From: Phoronis australis
Lineage: Eukaryota; Phoronida; Phoronidae
Length of the DNA: 64,000 nucleotides
Direction of reading: 5' to 3'
Assembly: GCA_002633005.1 (NCBI GenBank)
Contig: NMRA01000326.1
Location: forward strand, 437,972 to 501,971
The notes under the pieces were generated by a model. That model was not told the origin of the DNA. It ran no database searches and saw only the letters and a program-made list of their open reading frames with translations. Positions 50,444 to 63,639 of the stretch are shown here, piece by piece (the first letter of the stretch is position 1; each line of letters begins with the position of its first letter). Made by a program: the position numbers and the translations under genes.

Positions 50444-52196
50444 TGAATGAAAATTTACATCGCGTTCGTATGGGGAAATGAAAAGCAGCATTTGCGCTCA
50501 GTACAAGCCAATAAGACAATCTACCTGTCATGTTGGAGGCAAGTGGAAATGGATGAGTGTAGTATTTGGCAGACGCGCTGTTGGTAACTTAACAGAATTA
50601 CGAAATCACGTGTTTTCCTGTTCTCATTGCAAACATGAAATCAGATCAGTCGCAGCCGATTACGTGATAAGTCATACCGTAGTATGCAAAATTTTCATAA
50701 GGCCATCACCTGAATGATAAATTTGGGATTTCCCAAATGCCGGGGTCTAGTTGTGGTACCAATGGAAGTCGCTTATCAATAACCCAGTCCGAAATATTGT
50801 TCACATTTTGTGTTTCAACAACATGGTTCTAGTATTCGATTAACTTTGTTTGTGATTACTGACACTAATACATTAGTGATATAAAGACAAGATGGCGCTT
50901 TTGGAACTTCAGCGTTTAAAGTGAACAAGAAACTTTTGAACCGAAAAGTTTTATTGTCCTTATGAAGTTGTAAATATGCCTGCTGCACTTAATAGGCACG
51001 GAACTTATACAGTAAAACTGTGGCGTCGGCGGCTGCAGCATCGGCATCAGCAAACCACGTAACATTATGACAACAGAAAACCTTTTGCACGTTTAAAGTG
51101 AAGGTGGTGTTGTTTTAGAAGAGGTGAGATTACAGAAAGAATTTTGTAACGTCACTTTTGGTGGAGTGATTTTGCCTCTACACCGTGTGTAAATTTAAAT
51201 CGCTTTCACACGCACCAGGTGTGTAGTGCAGTTACACATTCAGGTGAAGAGTTACCCCTGAGTATATTTGCGTTTATTTGTCAAAAATATAAACCGTACC
51301 TAAATGTACACTCGGGTGTAAATACACACTCGGGGCTTTAGAGTGCTTTTGACGCTTTGATCAAATAATTTTTTTGAGTGTGGGGCAGACTGCGAACATA
51401 AATGTCAGGCTCAATTTGTCTTCAGCGCAGTGATCTTGATTTGTGACAAAATGTAAAAAATAACATTACACATGATAGTCCAAGCAGAATCGTGAATATC
51501 TCATTCAGACATATTTACTTGTAATACAGTAATAATATGCCGCTTTAGAACGATGCATTGTCTATCGTTCAAAAAGTCAAAAGGTCGAAAGCAACGCTAG
51601 GGGTAAGAATTGTAGATGATTTAACAAGTTGTAGCGTCCCGATTTCCCCAGAAATAAAAAAGGTTAGACGGATTTTTTAAAGCTTTTTTCGAAAACATTT
51701 ACAGAAAAATTGCTCACAGCTGCCAATAAAAAGATTATAGATTGGGTTTATTGTCGGTCACGAGGGCAGCACACAATGAAAGTGAGGACAGTGTGTTCTG
51801 ATAAGAAACTAATCCATCCTAATTGTTGCAGTGCCTGACCCGAACACAATAAGCGGCTTATGATATCTAATGTTAGTATTCCACTAACAATATGGTGCGA
51901 GCGTGAGTGAAGGCTGTTGGTGACAGATCTGAGGCGATAGACTACATCACGGTAGTAGAAACTTTGACAGTTACGAAGGTCTGAATGTGTCGAGCATTGG
52001 CATACAGCAGACAGCATTCACTATTAGGTAGAATACTGACAGATAGTACCGTGGAGAGATATTGACAGACTTTACTGTGGAGCTATCGTAGCGTTGGGGC
52101 GTTGTGGAGAGATATTGGCTAACAGTACTGAAGAGATATCTTAGCAGTGAGACGATACTGCGGAGAGTCATAAGCACCGAGACGATATTGCGGAGG
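50444..52196. other. Intergenic region upstream of the Rab gene
   Basis: No gene supported. Between 52030 and 52195 an irregular repeat of 'gtggagagatattg' and 'gagacgatatt' words occupies the presumed 5' UTR of the Rab gene. Confidence 0.45.
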
Positions 52197-55100
52197 ATGT
52201 GCGAGGAGACAAAAGACGTCAAAGTGTGCGTCATTGGGGTAAGATTAGATCAACATAGGCTAGTGTTCCACATTTTATTTTCACATGGCCTGCCAATAAA
52301 AGTCAGAGATTTTTCTTTTGACACTTTTTATGTTCGACTATTTGGTAATGCGATTGGCTCATAACTAGTTTACATGAAACTGAAAATGCCGCCACCGTCA
52401 TTGCTGAATATTTCTTCTTCAAGGCTTTTGTATTTTAAAACCAAAATAATTAGAAATAGGGTCAGAATACCCGTTAATTGGCAAATGTAAAGGTTTTGCT
52501 GCATTAGTTTTAAAGACAAAACTTCAGACCCTCCGGTGCAACGAAATCTTTGAAAATTGCAACAGAACAAGGTAACATCATAGAACTAGAACTGGAATGC
52601 CATGTGACGCGATCTGGCGCGATGAAGTTGCACCGCGCATGCTTGGGATTTCTTTACATTCCAGTGCTCAACGATTAGCTTAACAGCAAGTCGCATTTGG
52701 GGACTTTGGAAAAATCCCAGATCGCCAAAAAATCTGAGGTCCCCAATCGAAATAATCGACTAAAATGATGAAAAAAAATGCACCATTCAATAACTAATCC
52801 AATTGCTGGAGCGCGTGTTTCACAGATATTGCCCGATTTTTGCCGAACAATTCCGACTTCCCTCTGTTTACCACCTTTTGTAATTTAAGCACGTTTCATG
52901 TATGCTGACTGCTGAGAGTGGCAAATGCGCTGACTTCACGAAATAAACGGGGAAATTGTGAACCAAAGGTGCTAAATCTTGAGAAAGTGTTAGTAATTTA
53001 AAGTTTGAAAGTCACCACAAACTTTGAAACGAATCTCTCGGAATTACTGTCTGACTTGGATGCTCGCTGTGGCGGCTTCATGGCTTCTTGGGATTTTTCC
53101 AGGCCGCCAAAGACAATATGAGGTAGCATTGACCTGCAAGTCACCAAATCGGGCACTGCATTCGTTTATTGCAGTGTTGTTTCTTGCTTTGGAACATAGG
53201 GATTAGGATGGACTTCTTTCGAGCAAATTACATTTTCATGGATATATTTGGGATGTTTTGCGGTCTAATGGCTACAAACATTTTCAAACGGAGGTTCATC
53301 TGCTTGTGATATGGTGATTCGGGAAGCCGACCGTGGGTACTCTCGCTGCCTAGCTGTAGGACGTAGCGCGATGTCATCTAGATGAATGATAATCGTTTCG
53401 AAAGTTTCCAATTTCCTTTGAATATATACATGTACACGTAGCCACTGAAGTACCGCCTGAACTCTGATAAGATACCAAAACCGTGTACCTAGGACAAATG
53501 ATAACGAATATATACTTTATCACGAGGTCTCCTGGGGAGAAGTGTCACCTCCTTATTGTCGTTTTAAAAAACACATAGCAAATCTGCCTGTCCCAATGTT
53601 CCCCGGCCGCCCCAGTCTTTTCCCGTTCGGGAGAAGATTGGGGCGGGGGAAGGTTCCGACGGGGGAACATTGCGGAAGGGGAAGATTGGGACAGGGGAAG
53701 ATTGGGACGGGGAAACATTGGGAGGGCCGGGGAGCATTGTGACAGGGGAACATTGGGACGGGGGGGAACATTGGGGCAGGGGAACATTGGGACAGTGGGA
53801 CATTGGGAAAGTGGAACATTGGGATGGGAAAACGTTGCGAAATGGGAAGATTGGGACGGGGCAAGATTGGGACGGNAACTCAAGATAAGTGTCTATTATT
53901 CTATGCTCGAGTACACAATAACTTACGTAGATAATTTATTGCCCTTAGTTCGAAGTTTGTAAACCCAATATTAAAGCAATAAGTTCGAGTTTGAACTCGA
54001 AATTTCGAGTTTTTACTCGAGTTTGTAGCACGAATATAAGGGTCTTCAAGGGCAAACTTGAACTAGAAACTCCTTTGCATAAACTATAATATATTCGAGC
54101 ACAGTGTGGTAACCAATTATCTTAAGTTCGCACAAAAGGAGCAGAGAAATTGCCAAAAATAGTTTCGAGTTCGTTTCGAGTACAAAGATTAGAGACCGGG
54201 CCCAGGTCGAGAAAACGCCGTCAGTGCGACTGGAGCAGTGCCTGTACTGTTACCAGCCAGCAAACGGGGATAAAATAATCGACAGCGCGCCTTAATTTTA
54301 ATAAAATCAAACTATGGACAATTTTATCGAATTTGCTGAAGAAATGTGGCCAAAAAATTTTGACAGAAATTATTTTGCCAGACTCGGGACCGCAGCCTAT
54401 CGGACCCGGTGCGGATCGAGACCAGACACTGGCGAACGATAAATGCATGCGATTGCAAGCTGTTTTGTCGAAGTAAAATGGTCAAATCATAAATGCTGCA
54501 TATATTCAAGGTTAGTTTCAGACACTTGCATAGAATTACGGGCTGGTTAGTCCTGTGTCACAGTGTCGCGGCAGACCTTAGTTAGCCTCAGTCACCAGTT
54601 ACCAGTGAAGACTATCGTCAAAACACAGCTTGTTAGTGAGGCCTATACAGCTTTGCGCCAACGTTACCCTTAGGCCTAACTAGTGATCGCTGGACACAGC
54701 GCTCGCTCAAACGTGGTTTATTTAGAACTTGGGTACTCATCTGGCGAACTGTGCAAAGTTGTTGGCTTTCAATAGAGATTTTCCCAGTTTTGTATGAGCG
54801 CACCAAGCCTAAAAGAAAAATATGAATCATTTTGTGACACCGAATCAAGTCTTGAGCAGCAGTTGACAGACAAACAAAAAACCATTTCAAAATTATTTCA
54901 ACTATTTTTTTAGTGTAAGATCACCTGAATGGGAAATTTACAGTAAAATAATTCGAATACATCTTATATTTTTGCACAAAAACATGAAAATTGAACAAAG
55001 TTTCTTTTTTGTAGCAACGTTTGTCAAAATGTATCAACGTTAAATCTTCACAAATTACAAAGTAGCCGACTGAACATGCCTTTCAGTTCAGCAAAAGTCG

Positions 55101-58100
55101 CCATGTTGTCGGTGCCGCCAGAAAAGAGACGAAGTCCAACGGGAATTGTGAGCACATTTATCACTTAATGAGTAACAACTGCGAGGCTGAAATTTGGTGA
55201 ACACTGCTAAATCGTGCAGAATAGTAAGTAAAGATATGTCTAACTAAATTTCACCGTAATTTGTAGGCAAAAACAATTTACACAAAGTTTTAAGCTCGTA
55301 ACTTATCCCGCTGTCCCCAATATGGCCGACGAGATCCAACCCAGTGACCCAAATTTCGCCACAAAACTTGCAATAACTTTACACTGCTTGCCCCGATTTT
55401 GATACTTTTTCGATTTTTACTGAGTAGAATGCACTACCTTTCCGATGATAGCAAAGTACTTTTTCAAAATGAGAAAAAAAATAAAACCGAAAAAATAGGT
55501 TCGACCCATATTGGTTCCTAGGTTCGACCGGCCTACGTAAGGAACTAAACACCAATGCTATTTTAACATACTAAATACGCGTAACATTCCAAAAACATCA
55601 ACGACCACTAACTACAAACTATAAATACATTACATATGCAAACGAATCACGAGATATTACGAACAAAACAAAATAATGAAGACTTTTCGAGCAAGCGATA
55701 GCACATTCAGTTACAAGGAAAAATGGCGGCTTTCAGGACAAGTTCCTGAACTGATGAGCCGGAAATGTGAGTACGGAAATAACCGATGACAACCGGTAAT
55801 CATACGCTCAGAGAGAAAGGTCAAATACTGTTCAAAATCGCTTTTGGCAAGAAAGGCGAAAAGAATATAAAGAAAGGGTGTCGAAAATAAGATTTTATGT
55901 AGTAAGTATTTTCGGATACTGGAACCACATGGGCAGTTTGAGAGAAGGATTTCAAAGAAATAGAGGCCTAGCGATAAAGAGGATGTATCTCTTAAAATAA
56001 CAAGTGGATGGCGATAACCACGATTGATAATACGTGAATGGTGCGGAGTTATTTAGACACGCCTGTTTTAGATTTCTCAGGGAGTTAGCTGTAATCTCTC
56101 AGATCACGGCTTCGCTAGTCCACCGTTGCCTAGGTGATCGGTGATATTAGGAATTTAGTTGCAATAAGTTAAAAACTTGTAAGTTCTTTGTTTCAAGGGC
56201 TAACTAACGGTTTAAACACTGATCCTAGGGTGGGCTTAATGAAAACGTGGCCAACCTTGCAGTGTACCGGATTCAAAGCGACAACATCGGCATCATGTAG
56301 TAATGCACTCCAGTATTGACATGCACACGAGGCTCTCCTGAATATGCTTGAGGACGACATATACAATCTTTTGATAATCCATTCTACAACTTTCGAAAAA
56401 TGTGTTTTTAACAGGCCTTACCTCCAGCCCACATGGGAAACGCGCGTGGATTGGCTTAATTACCAGTTTTAGCTAGATGGTGGGCGAAGCCGTCGACTTT
56501 TTTGTCACTTCATTGGCTACAATTCAGCTAGATAAAGGCCAAAAGAAAATTCGCAAACGAAGTTGTTTTAAGAAAAAGAAGTAAAAATTTTGGCCTCTGC
56601 TCTGTTCTATCAGAATCTGGATGTCCGCCGTGTGGGAGCACTTCCGTGTTCAGCAATATGTTTTCAGAGCACTTCCTTGTTCAGCATGATGTGTTCAGAA
56701 CACTTCCTTGTTCAGCAATATGTTTTTGCTGCAAATACAGACAAACTTCAGACGCATAAAAATGCAACGAAATAGTAAATACTGACATATATCAAGATAT
56801 ACTTCTGGAATGTACAGTGCAAGAGCGCATTTTTGTTGCGATTGTGGGGAAAAGAACGCCAAATTTTTTTTGCTCTTCAATTTTCCGCTGGTCATAGTAA
56901 AGCAAAAGACACGATATTGTTGAATTTCTTCATTGTTTGCTTTCTGTAAGCTATTTTCAGGTGAAAGTGAAAGTACTCACGATACCTTTTTAAAGCTCAT
57001 TTAACTCGGAGCCCACCGATTATCATCAGTCCTGTAATCGTCCGCCGATCTCACACGTCAAAATATTTCTTGTCATCTTTTAATTGTCAAATATTTGTTA
57101 ATTGCGCTTTGTCCGTCCAAACCCTCGCATTCCTTTTGTCCTTTCCTTACTTGTTGTTATTATTATATTCCTCTCGGCTGCCGTTGAGAAAAACGGGCGT
57201 GCGTTCAGTAACGCTAGGACCTTCGTTACGGCGTAGCTAAAATCTAGCCGAAGTCACGTGCTCTCATTTAAAATACACGGCAAGATCTCACGTAGTCTCG
57301 CTTTTTAGCTAGGACCTAGCGTTACTGAACGGGATGCTGGTCTCTATTGTGAAGTCAACACTCATATGTTAATGTTTGTAGAGCCAGTTTCAAAACCAAA
57401 CTTATGACGGTTGACAGCATGAATTATCGGTTCAACGTCTGGGACACAGCTGGGCAAGAACGGGTAACTAGTTCGAATCATTCAAAGACTTGACGGGTAG
57501 GAAAACTCAGCTTTGACGGTGACGTGTTATTTGTACTGCTCTTTGTGGAAAGTTAAATCAAACCGCGCTTTGAAGTTTGTATATTGTGAAAAACAATTCC
57601 CCAGTCGTGATGCTAGTTTTACCTGAACTCTATTATAATGTATATTAATGAGACATAGAAAACAAAACAGTTGGCGTTCGAACAAAAATCATGTTTTCAA
57701 GGACTATTGCTAGTGAGAAAGGTGATTTTCTAAGATTAGCATCCGCGCGGAATCGACCCTACACTCGTGAGGTAATAATTTGGCGCTCTTCCAACTTCGT
57801 ATCGGTTTTACGGCAAGACAACGCGTATTTGGGTCCTGTGTTGTCTAATTTGATCAACGAAGAATTTGAGAACAATCTCGTTATGGTAGTAAATCTAAAG
57901 TTAAGTTTTGCAAAAAAGAGCGGCATTGCCGGCGCTTTAATTATGTTTCTTTCCTCAATTTCTTAAAAATTAAGATAAAAAAGATAGGTAATACTTTACA
58001 TGATTTTTGTAATCTATGTTTGATGCAGTATAAGTACTCCTTTTTGATGACCAAGTCCTTCAAATGTGAACGGAGGGCTTGCCCATATATTTCACCGGTA

Positions 58101-61100
58101 TGGCCACCAGTGGCGTGGGTCGTTCCGGTCGCCGGCGAGCCATGTATTTGCTATGGGCCGGGTTTATTTGTCGCTGGTTTCTCGTATGTTACCTTTTGGT
58201 ATGTGAATGGTGTTTATTGAACTTTTGTTTGTGCATTAATAAAGAGTTTCTGAAGTTCTTGCATGTATTTTGTACTGCAGAATATGCTTCTTTAGACTAA
58301 TTTACGGTTGAAACGGAGTGGTTTGCTTCTGTGTGTCCGTCTGCGAATAAGACATACGTACATTATTTGCATTTTTCGTTGAATTCACGGCATGCACAGA
58401 GCTACTTAAGGGGGATGTTCCTTGACCAATGACGTGTTGTTACCGAAGCCTTGACATCAAACTAATGAGTACACTACACTGGCAGAACGCAGTCTCATTT
58501 GGTGCACTCTAGAGGCCTCGAAATGCATTTTTGATCTACTGTAGAGAAAATATTGGTCCAGCTACTGCCGGTCCGGTTCCGGCGCAATGACCAATATTGT
58601 AATTATCTAGTGGGGTTCGCCGTCGCCCAAGACCAGGTACGGTGAACTGTCAAATATGCATTATCACAATAAAATGGTGCCATTGTAGCTTAACGAGTTC
58701 ATATTTGGGCACTGCAGGACCTGTACGAGTATAAACATGTGTTACGGTAGCGCCTTTAGTTCACAGTAGGCTTCTAACAACAGTAACTCAAAAAGCGGGT
58801 TATCAAATACAGTCGTGCCGCTTTCTCCATAAAAAGTAGCAGTTTGCATACACGTAAGGAACAATTAATTTGAGACTAATGTGTCGTAACTGTAAATAGT
58901 CTCAATGAAAAATACTCGCGGGTTGTTACACACCCATGAGCAAAAAAGCAAACCTAATGGAAAATACATGCACCAAGGACAACGCTCATAGCCTATGGTG
59001 AAGTCAACCAGGCGTGATGGTTAGATTTCAGTTTAACCATACATCTAAGTGAAAAGGACGTAAATTGATGCTTCGCCAACATCCAATTTAATCCATACCC
59101 GTAACTTTATCGCAAACACCCGGCTGCCGTTCGAAGGCGGTAAAAGCACGGCAATTCAACCGTAAATAAATCGTCAAAAGAATGTGTTTTGAAAAACATC
59201 AGTGCCTAAGATTTCACAGGTCATTATAATCAGTTACTTACGTTAGCTTCCGGCAATTGGAATTATCATATCGATCTCTATTTTGGGAAAAACTAACGAT
59301 AAATAATCACAGTCTATAGCACTGAAATGCAAGATGACTTCTTGAACGACCCAAACTTCTGGCGATCCAAGCAGCTAAAGTAAATATTGTGCAAGTCCCC
59401 CGTTGACTAAATTGTGAACTGACGCTGGTTCAAAGTTCTTGCATATTCAATATTCGATTTCATTAACTTCAGTACCGCTCGCTAGCTCCTATATACTACA
59501 GAGGGGCAAACGCTGCGATAGTCGTGTATGACATCACAGATAGGAAGTCCTTCGATCTACTCAAGTTTTGGATTCAACAGCTGGCAAAATATACTTCATC
59601 TGACATAGTCACAGCCGTAGCCGGCAACAAGCTAGACCTTAGCGATGGACGGAAAGTTACAAAGACAGGTGAGGAAATGACCAAGACCAAAAAGACGATA
59701 AACCGGTGCCAGTCGGTCTGCCAAAACATTCGTCGTAGGCAGCGTTGTGTAAGACCAAATTGTCACGACGTTCCACATTGTCGCAACATTAAAATATGAC
59801 AATGTAGGCTGCAGGTCCAAACTGGCTCCGGTTAACCACTTTATTAATCTAGACTGATTGTTCACAAGTTCAGTCAAACAAAAGGCCCGCTGCAACCGAT
59901 AAGGAAAGTTTATAAATATTTCGTGCTGCGCTATGACTCAGAAACCTTGCATGATTGATCGCTTCCAGCATATAATTCCGTATTAGTCAAGAATGACCAG
60001 CAAAAAACAAAGTAAAATTAAGACGGTCTTTTACCTCAAGCAACGGCCTCATTCGAAAATGTATTACTTCGCCTATGCGCCCGTGGATTTTAGGGTATCT
60101 GCCCTCGGATCATTATCGCATCTTTAGCACGGTAAGAGTGCCTGCCTGTCTCTGGCAGGTTCCGTCAGAGGAAAAAATTAATGTGATGTGTGCCTGATAA
60201 CAATGCTTGAGTCATGTGGTAAATGTGTGCGTCCGCGTTAAGTGTAGGTCTCCACCGCGCGATTTTGGAATACGAAAGTGCACTGCAATCCGGCGTTAGT
60301 AGACTATAGATCTACACACTAGAATTTGGCGACAGTTTGCGTACAGATGTGTACCACTACCGCTGCAACTTCAGGTATATAATCAGTTTTTAAGAAAACA
60401 GTGTTTTAATCTTGTACTTGAGGAAGCGCTTTTTCGCAAAACAGCCAATCTTTATAGCTAGAATATAACCCCCATACCATAGACTCCCACCAGTACGGCT
60501 TATATTCGAACAAAAAGTCATCCAATTATAAATTTTCTCAGATAACACATTATTTCGATCTACGAAATCTACTTCAACCTTTGCAATATGTGCTGTTTTA
60601 TTTTACTATTTAATCCAATGTGGAATGATTTCAGTCAGTCAATACTTTATCAATTGCGATAGCAGGGCCAACAGATCATGACTTACCTGGAGAAAACAAA
60701 AAAGAGCTGTCTTGATATCCGAAGAAATGCTGTGACCTTAAGTCGAATACAGAGTTATAGCCATATATTCCGCAGGGCTCGCAAATGAGTCATGACATAG
60801 AGCAAGTTAACACTTCTTGTCTTCTATACAGTTGTCGGAATAGAATCCAAAGGTGTATTAGTGGTTTACTAAATCGCTTCATTCTTAATTCATCTTACTT
60901 TGAATTTGGCAATTAGTTTTGGATCCGCCTATGTAGATGTCTCATAACTTTTACAGTTGTTATAACACTCCTAATTTAATACGTAGGCTACATAGCTTGC
61001 AGGAAGGAAAATACATCTAATGAAATATCACTTTTTATGTTTATAGAGGGCGTTGAATACGCTAACAGTTGCGGTGCACTTTACATGGAAACCAGTGCTC

Positions 61101-62896
61101 TACAATCGACCAACATACAAGGAATATTCGAGGAAATCGGTAAGTTAACAATATGGCGCCGCATACCTATTTATTGCAAGCATTTTTTATCCTGCAGCCG
61201 GTGAAGTCGGAACCACACGATGACTTGGTCTACTGAAATTCCAGAGAAACATTCGACCAAAGTAAGCACCATGTTGGTTGTAAATCACATCACTTATGTC
61301 GACCTTCAGGGGCCTACTTCATGAAAAGTGACGTAAGACTTTAGACTGAAACTTGGTCTTACGCTCCACACAACAATTTCTGAAAAATAACTGAATCTTA
61401 CTTGAGCAGAAATACAAAGTCGCTGAGAATGTACACATAACTGCTACTTACTGACATAATTTCTGTAAATTATTCCCAGACTTGTCTAGGCCTTTTTTCA
61501 ACAGTGGGATCGTAATACCAAATTTTTGTCTCAAGTATTAAATCACTTTCATGAAACTGACCATATCTTTATCCTCAGCGCTTGGCTAGATGTCGTCATC
61601 ATGTGAAGCTATCTGTCACCAGTGCTTGGCAGCAGACTTCGCGGACAACAAATGTCCTCATCCGCTGCCCACGCTTTCATTTGTAGCTGTATAAAATAAT
61701 CTACAGCAACAGTAAGTAGGCCTACTCAAGATGGAAAGGATTTGAAGACAAAAAATCCCCAGGAATGTCGAAGGATTCCACTCAGCGGAGTGGATTTGTG
61801 TCACCGTGTTAGAGGGTAGTTGACCAGCTGCTGTTCAGAGACATGGCGCATAGATTGAAAACTTTAAAGACTGAATTGTGTCGCAATACAGTATCAAAAT
61901 GGGAAATGTAGTCAAAATGACAAACACTTATGACTCATCCTATTTTACTAAAACTATATTTGTTTTAATAAATTTCACTTATTAGGAAAGTTTTGCCGGA
62001 ACAATGAACTGTAAAATTTTCTCTCAAAATATTCCCCAAGCCTATTAGCAAGTGCTGTATTCCGTAGAAGCATAGATTGGCTCAAACAAGAAACACGCAA
62101 AACGCAAGATCACGCATGGAGTAGAAGCAAAGCACGAGAACACTAACTTCTCTCGCAAGCGTCTCGCGTCTAAACGGAACTCTGTAAACAAAACGTTTCC
62201 ACATGTTAGCCTTTGTACAGACAATCACTGACTGTTCTAACCTAATATGTAGGAGGATGAATCAGAATAGAGGGACACCTTATTCACATGACCAAATCAT
62301 TGGTTATAATTATTTTCAAGGAAATTGTCAAAACTTGAATACTCAACCATGCACGCCGCAACGTGAAATCGCATTCATACTCTGAAAAAATAGTACGGAT
62401 CCGTGACTTACGTTTTCAGTTATTCCGTGGAAACGGCCTCGGAGATGGCACAGGCGATGCAACGAGAAACAAATCGATTCAAACTCATTGATGATCGCCG
62501 ACCGCTCCTTTTTTGGATAGACCGTCGGGCTGATGGTAGTAAGAGAAAAGTCTAAACTCTGACTTTTGGGCGGTTCCTTCTTTTTAAACACAATGCAACA
62601 ATTTTTAAATCCAAAAACGTTTTTATAAAGACGCCATAGTTTTCATACGGAAGGAAATTTACAAGTTAACAGGACTGAACGAATTTTGTCAAAACAAGGC
62701 ATGTAATTTGAAGTCCGGCCCTCACAGTGAATACAGATGAGACGATCTCTTTTTAGGCAGGAGGTTGACCTACGTTGAGGAAGACAATTTAAGCCGTCAA
62801 GCAAGTCAAGAGGACGTCCATTTGATTGACGTCACAGAACGGCAGTCAAAGTGTTGGTACAATGCATGCTGTTGCAGGGACAAGGATGACGACTGA
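52197..62896 (+). CDS. Rab5/22/31-type small GTPase, P-loop exon not found
   Basis: Rab GTPases of this branch direct endosomal vesicle traffic. Exons seen: 52197-52238 (MCEETKDVKVCVIG), 57382-57463 (GASFQTK, WDTAGQER), 59473-59668 (YRSLAPIYYRGANAAIVVYD, GNKLDL), 61047-61139 (ETSAL) and 62757-62896. Splice sites are GT/AG and phases match from 57382 onward. GASF and YRSLAPIYYRG favour the Rab5/22/31 group. An exon of about 107 nt coding for the P-loop (GxxxxGKS/T) and switch I should lie between 52239 and 57381; I cannot find it, and an assembly gap (53876) lies there. Two oddities: the G5 motif reads SAL, not SAK. The C-terminal cysteines (WYNACCC) are followed by an acidic tail RDKDDD, so the prenylation site is not at the very end. 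With the missing exon the protein would be about 219 residues. Confidence 0.85.
53310..53420. repeat. Dispersed repeat, second copy (see 32205-32325)
   Basis: Contains 'gggaagccgaccgtgggtac' and 'gtttcgaaagtttcc' in the same order and spacing as the copy at 32205-32325. Confidence 0.6.
53585..53875. repeat. ~17-bp G-rich minisatellite ending at an assembly gap
   Basis: Units such as 'ggggaacattgggacagg' and 'ggggaagattgggacggg' repeat about 14 times on the + strand. The first ~60 bp hold the same unit inverted (ctgtcccaatgttccccgg), giving a palindromic left edge. Runs of G on one strand make G-quadruplexes likely. The array ends at N (53876). ORFs on both strands are repeat artefacts. Confidence 0.92.
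53876..53876. other. Assembly gap reduced to one N
   Basis: The N stands at the end of the G-rich minisatellite, as the one at 11726 stands at the end of the 50-bp array. Sequence of unknown length may be missing, possibly including a Rab exon. Confidence 0.75.
53890..57200. other. Rab intron region, nothing coding recognised
   Basis: No P-loop-coding exon was seen. A cluster of 'actcgaaatttcgagttttt' type inverted words lies at 53960-54190, with related words at about 36540 and 28345, suggesting a degraded interspersed repeat. Confidence 0.4.
57202..57331. mobile_element. MITE copy 2 (TIR cgttcagtaacgctagga)
   Basis: About 130 bp with terminal inverted repeats cgttcagtaacgctaggacc / aggacctagcgttactgaac, differing at one position. 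The interior aligns with the copy at 35824-35963. It lies 50 bp before the WDTAGQER exon of the Rab gene. Confidence 0.82.
57464..59472. other. Rab intron, nothing else recognised
   Basis: A 91-codon ORF at 57691-57966 has no family resemblance and no splice support. No repeat identified. Confidence 0.45.
60112..60175 (+). other. Possible tRNA-derived SINE head or tRNA relic
   Basis: 'tagcacggtaagagtgcc' resembles a Pol III A box and 'caggttccgtcagagg' a weak B box about 30 bp later. No complete cloverleaf can be drawn. It lies in a Rab intron (59669-61046). Confidence 0.25.
61140..62756. other. Last Rab intron, nothing else recognised
   Basis: No repeat family or additional exon supported. 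Confidence 0.45.
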
Positions 62897-63239
62897 CACG
62901 GTTCACCCACACGAGACAGTCGAGACGACGACGACTGACACGGCTCGTCCACACTAGACAGCCCGCACCTTGAAGACTCACGCGGGTCGTCCGGCACCCG
63001 AGCCAGACCGGACGATCATGACTAACAGGGACAGTCCACACGAGACAGTCCGCAAATGATTCAGCAACTTAAGTTCAGTAAACAACATGAACTGTAATAT
63101 TTTCAGTTTAGCAAGCTCTAATTGTCACTTGGCTGATGACCGTCACCCAAGAGGCTTGGTCACCGAAATGTCTAAGAAATTTTTCGAAATATTTACATTG
63201 TTTGCAGAAATATACTGTAAGCCTAGGCTGACATTTTTT

Positions 63240-63245
63240 AATAAA
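63240..63245 (+). promoter_or_regulatory. Poly(A) signal of the Rab gene
   Basis: AATAAA about 345 bp after the Rab stop codon. Confidence 0.6.
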
Positions 63246-63368
63246 TTTATGGTATTCAAATGGTGAAAAGAGTCAATTGACAACAGGTGTGTGCTCGAAT
63301 GATTACACGTTTTTTAGTCTATATTTCGAATTTCCTAACACCAGAACAAATACATTGAATTTACCAGT

Positions 63369-63605
63369 ACAGATACAGTGGCGGATCTAGGATATCACAA
63401 GGGGGGCCCAACGTGTAAGCATTTACGCAAAGTGAACCACAATTGTAGATGGGCATAGCACCGAATGGGGGAGGCCGGGAGGGGGGTTTGCCCCCCTCAC
63501 GCCCAGGAAATTTTCTGTTTTTACCTCTAAAAATCGAGCATTTTCCTTGATTCCTGAAGTATTATCCAAGAAAAAAAGGAAAAAAAAAAAAAAAAAAAAA
63601 AAGCG
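63369..63605. repeat. Possible non-autonomous hAT-like end plus poly(A) run
   Basis: 'cagtggcggatctaggatat' followed by a G-run is typical of the terminus of many cagtggcggatc-type elements. A second G-rich/C-rich self-complementary patch (ggggggtttgcccccc) follows at about 63480, and an A-run of about 22 lies at 63581-63602. The other terminus was not found. Confidence 0.45.
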
Positions 63606-63639
63606 GAGAACGTGTCAAACAGGAAAAACTGCAAGTATC

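Noticed and set aside
53542-53962. Several Pro- or Gly/Trp-rich ORFs on both strands
   Set aside because: Products of the 17-bp G-rich minisatellite, one of them reading across the N.
55841-55870. GKKGEK-coding segment as a Rab P-loop
   Set aside because: It lacks the GxxxxGK(S/T) pattern, has no splice sites and no hydrophobic beta strand before it.
57691-57966. 91-codon ORF in a Rab intron
   Set aside because: No domain, no splice sites in phase with the Rab exons and no promoter evidence.
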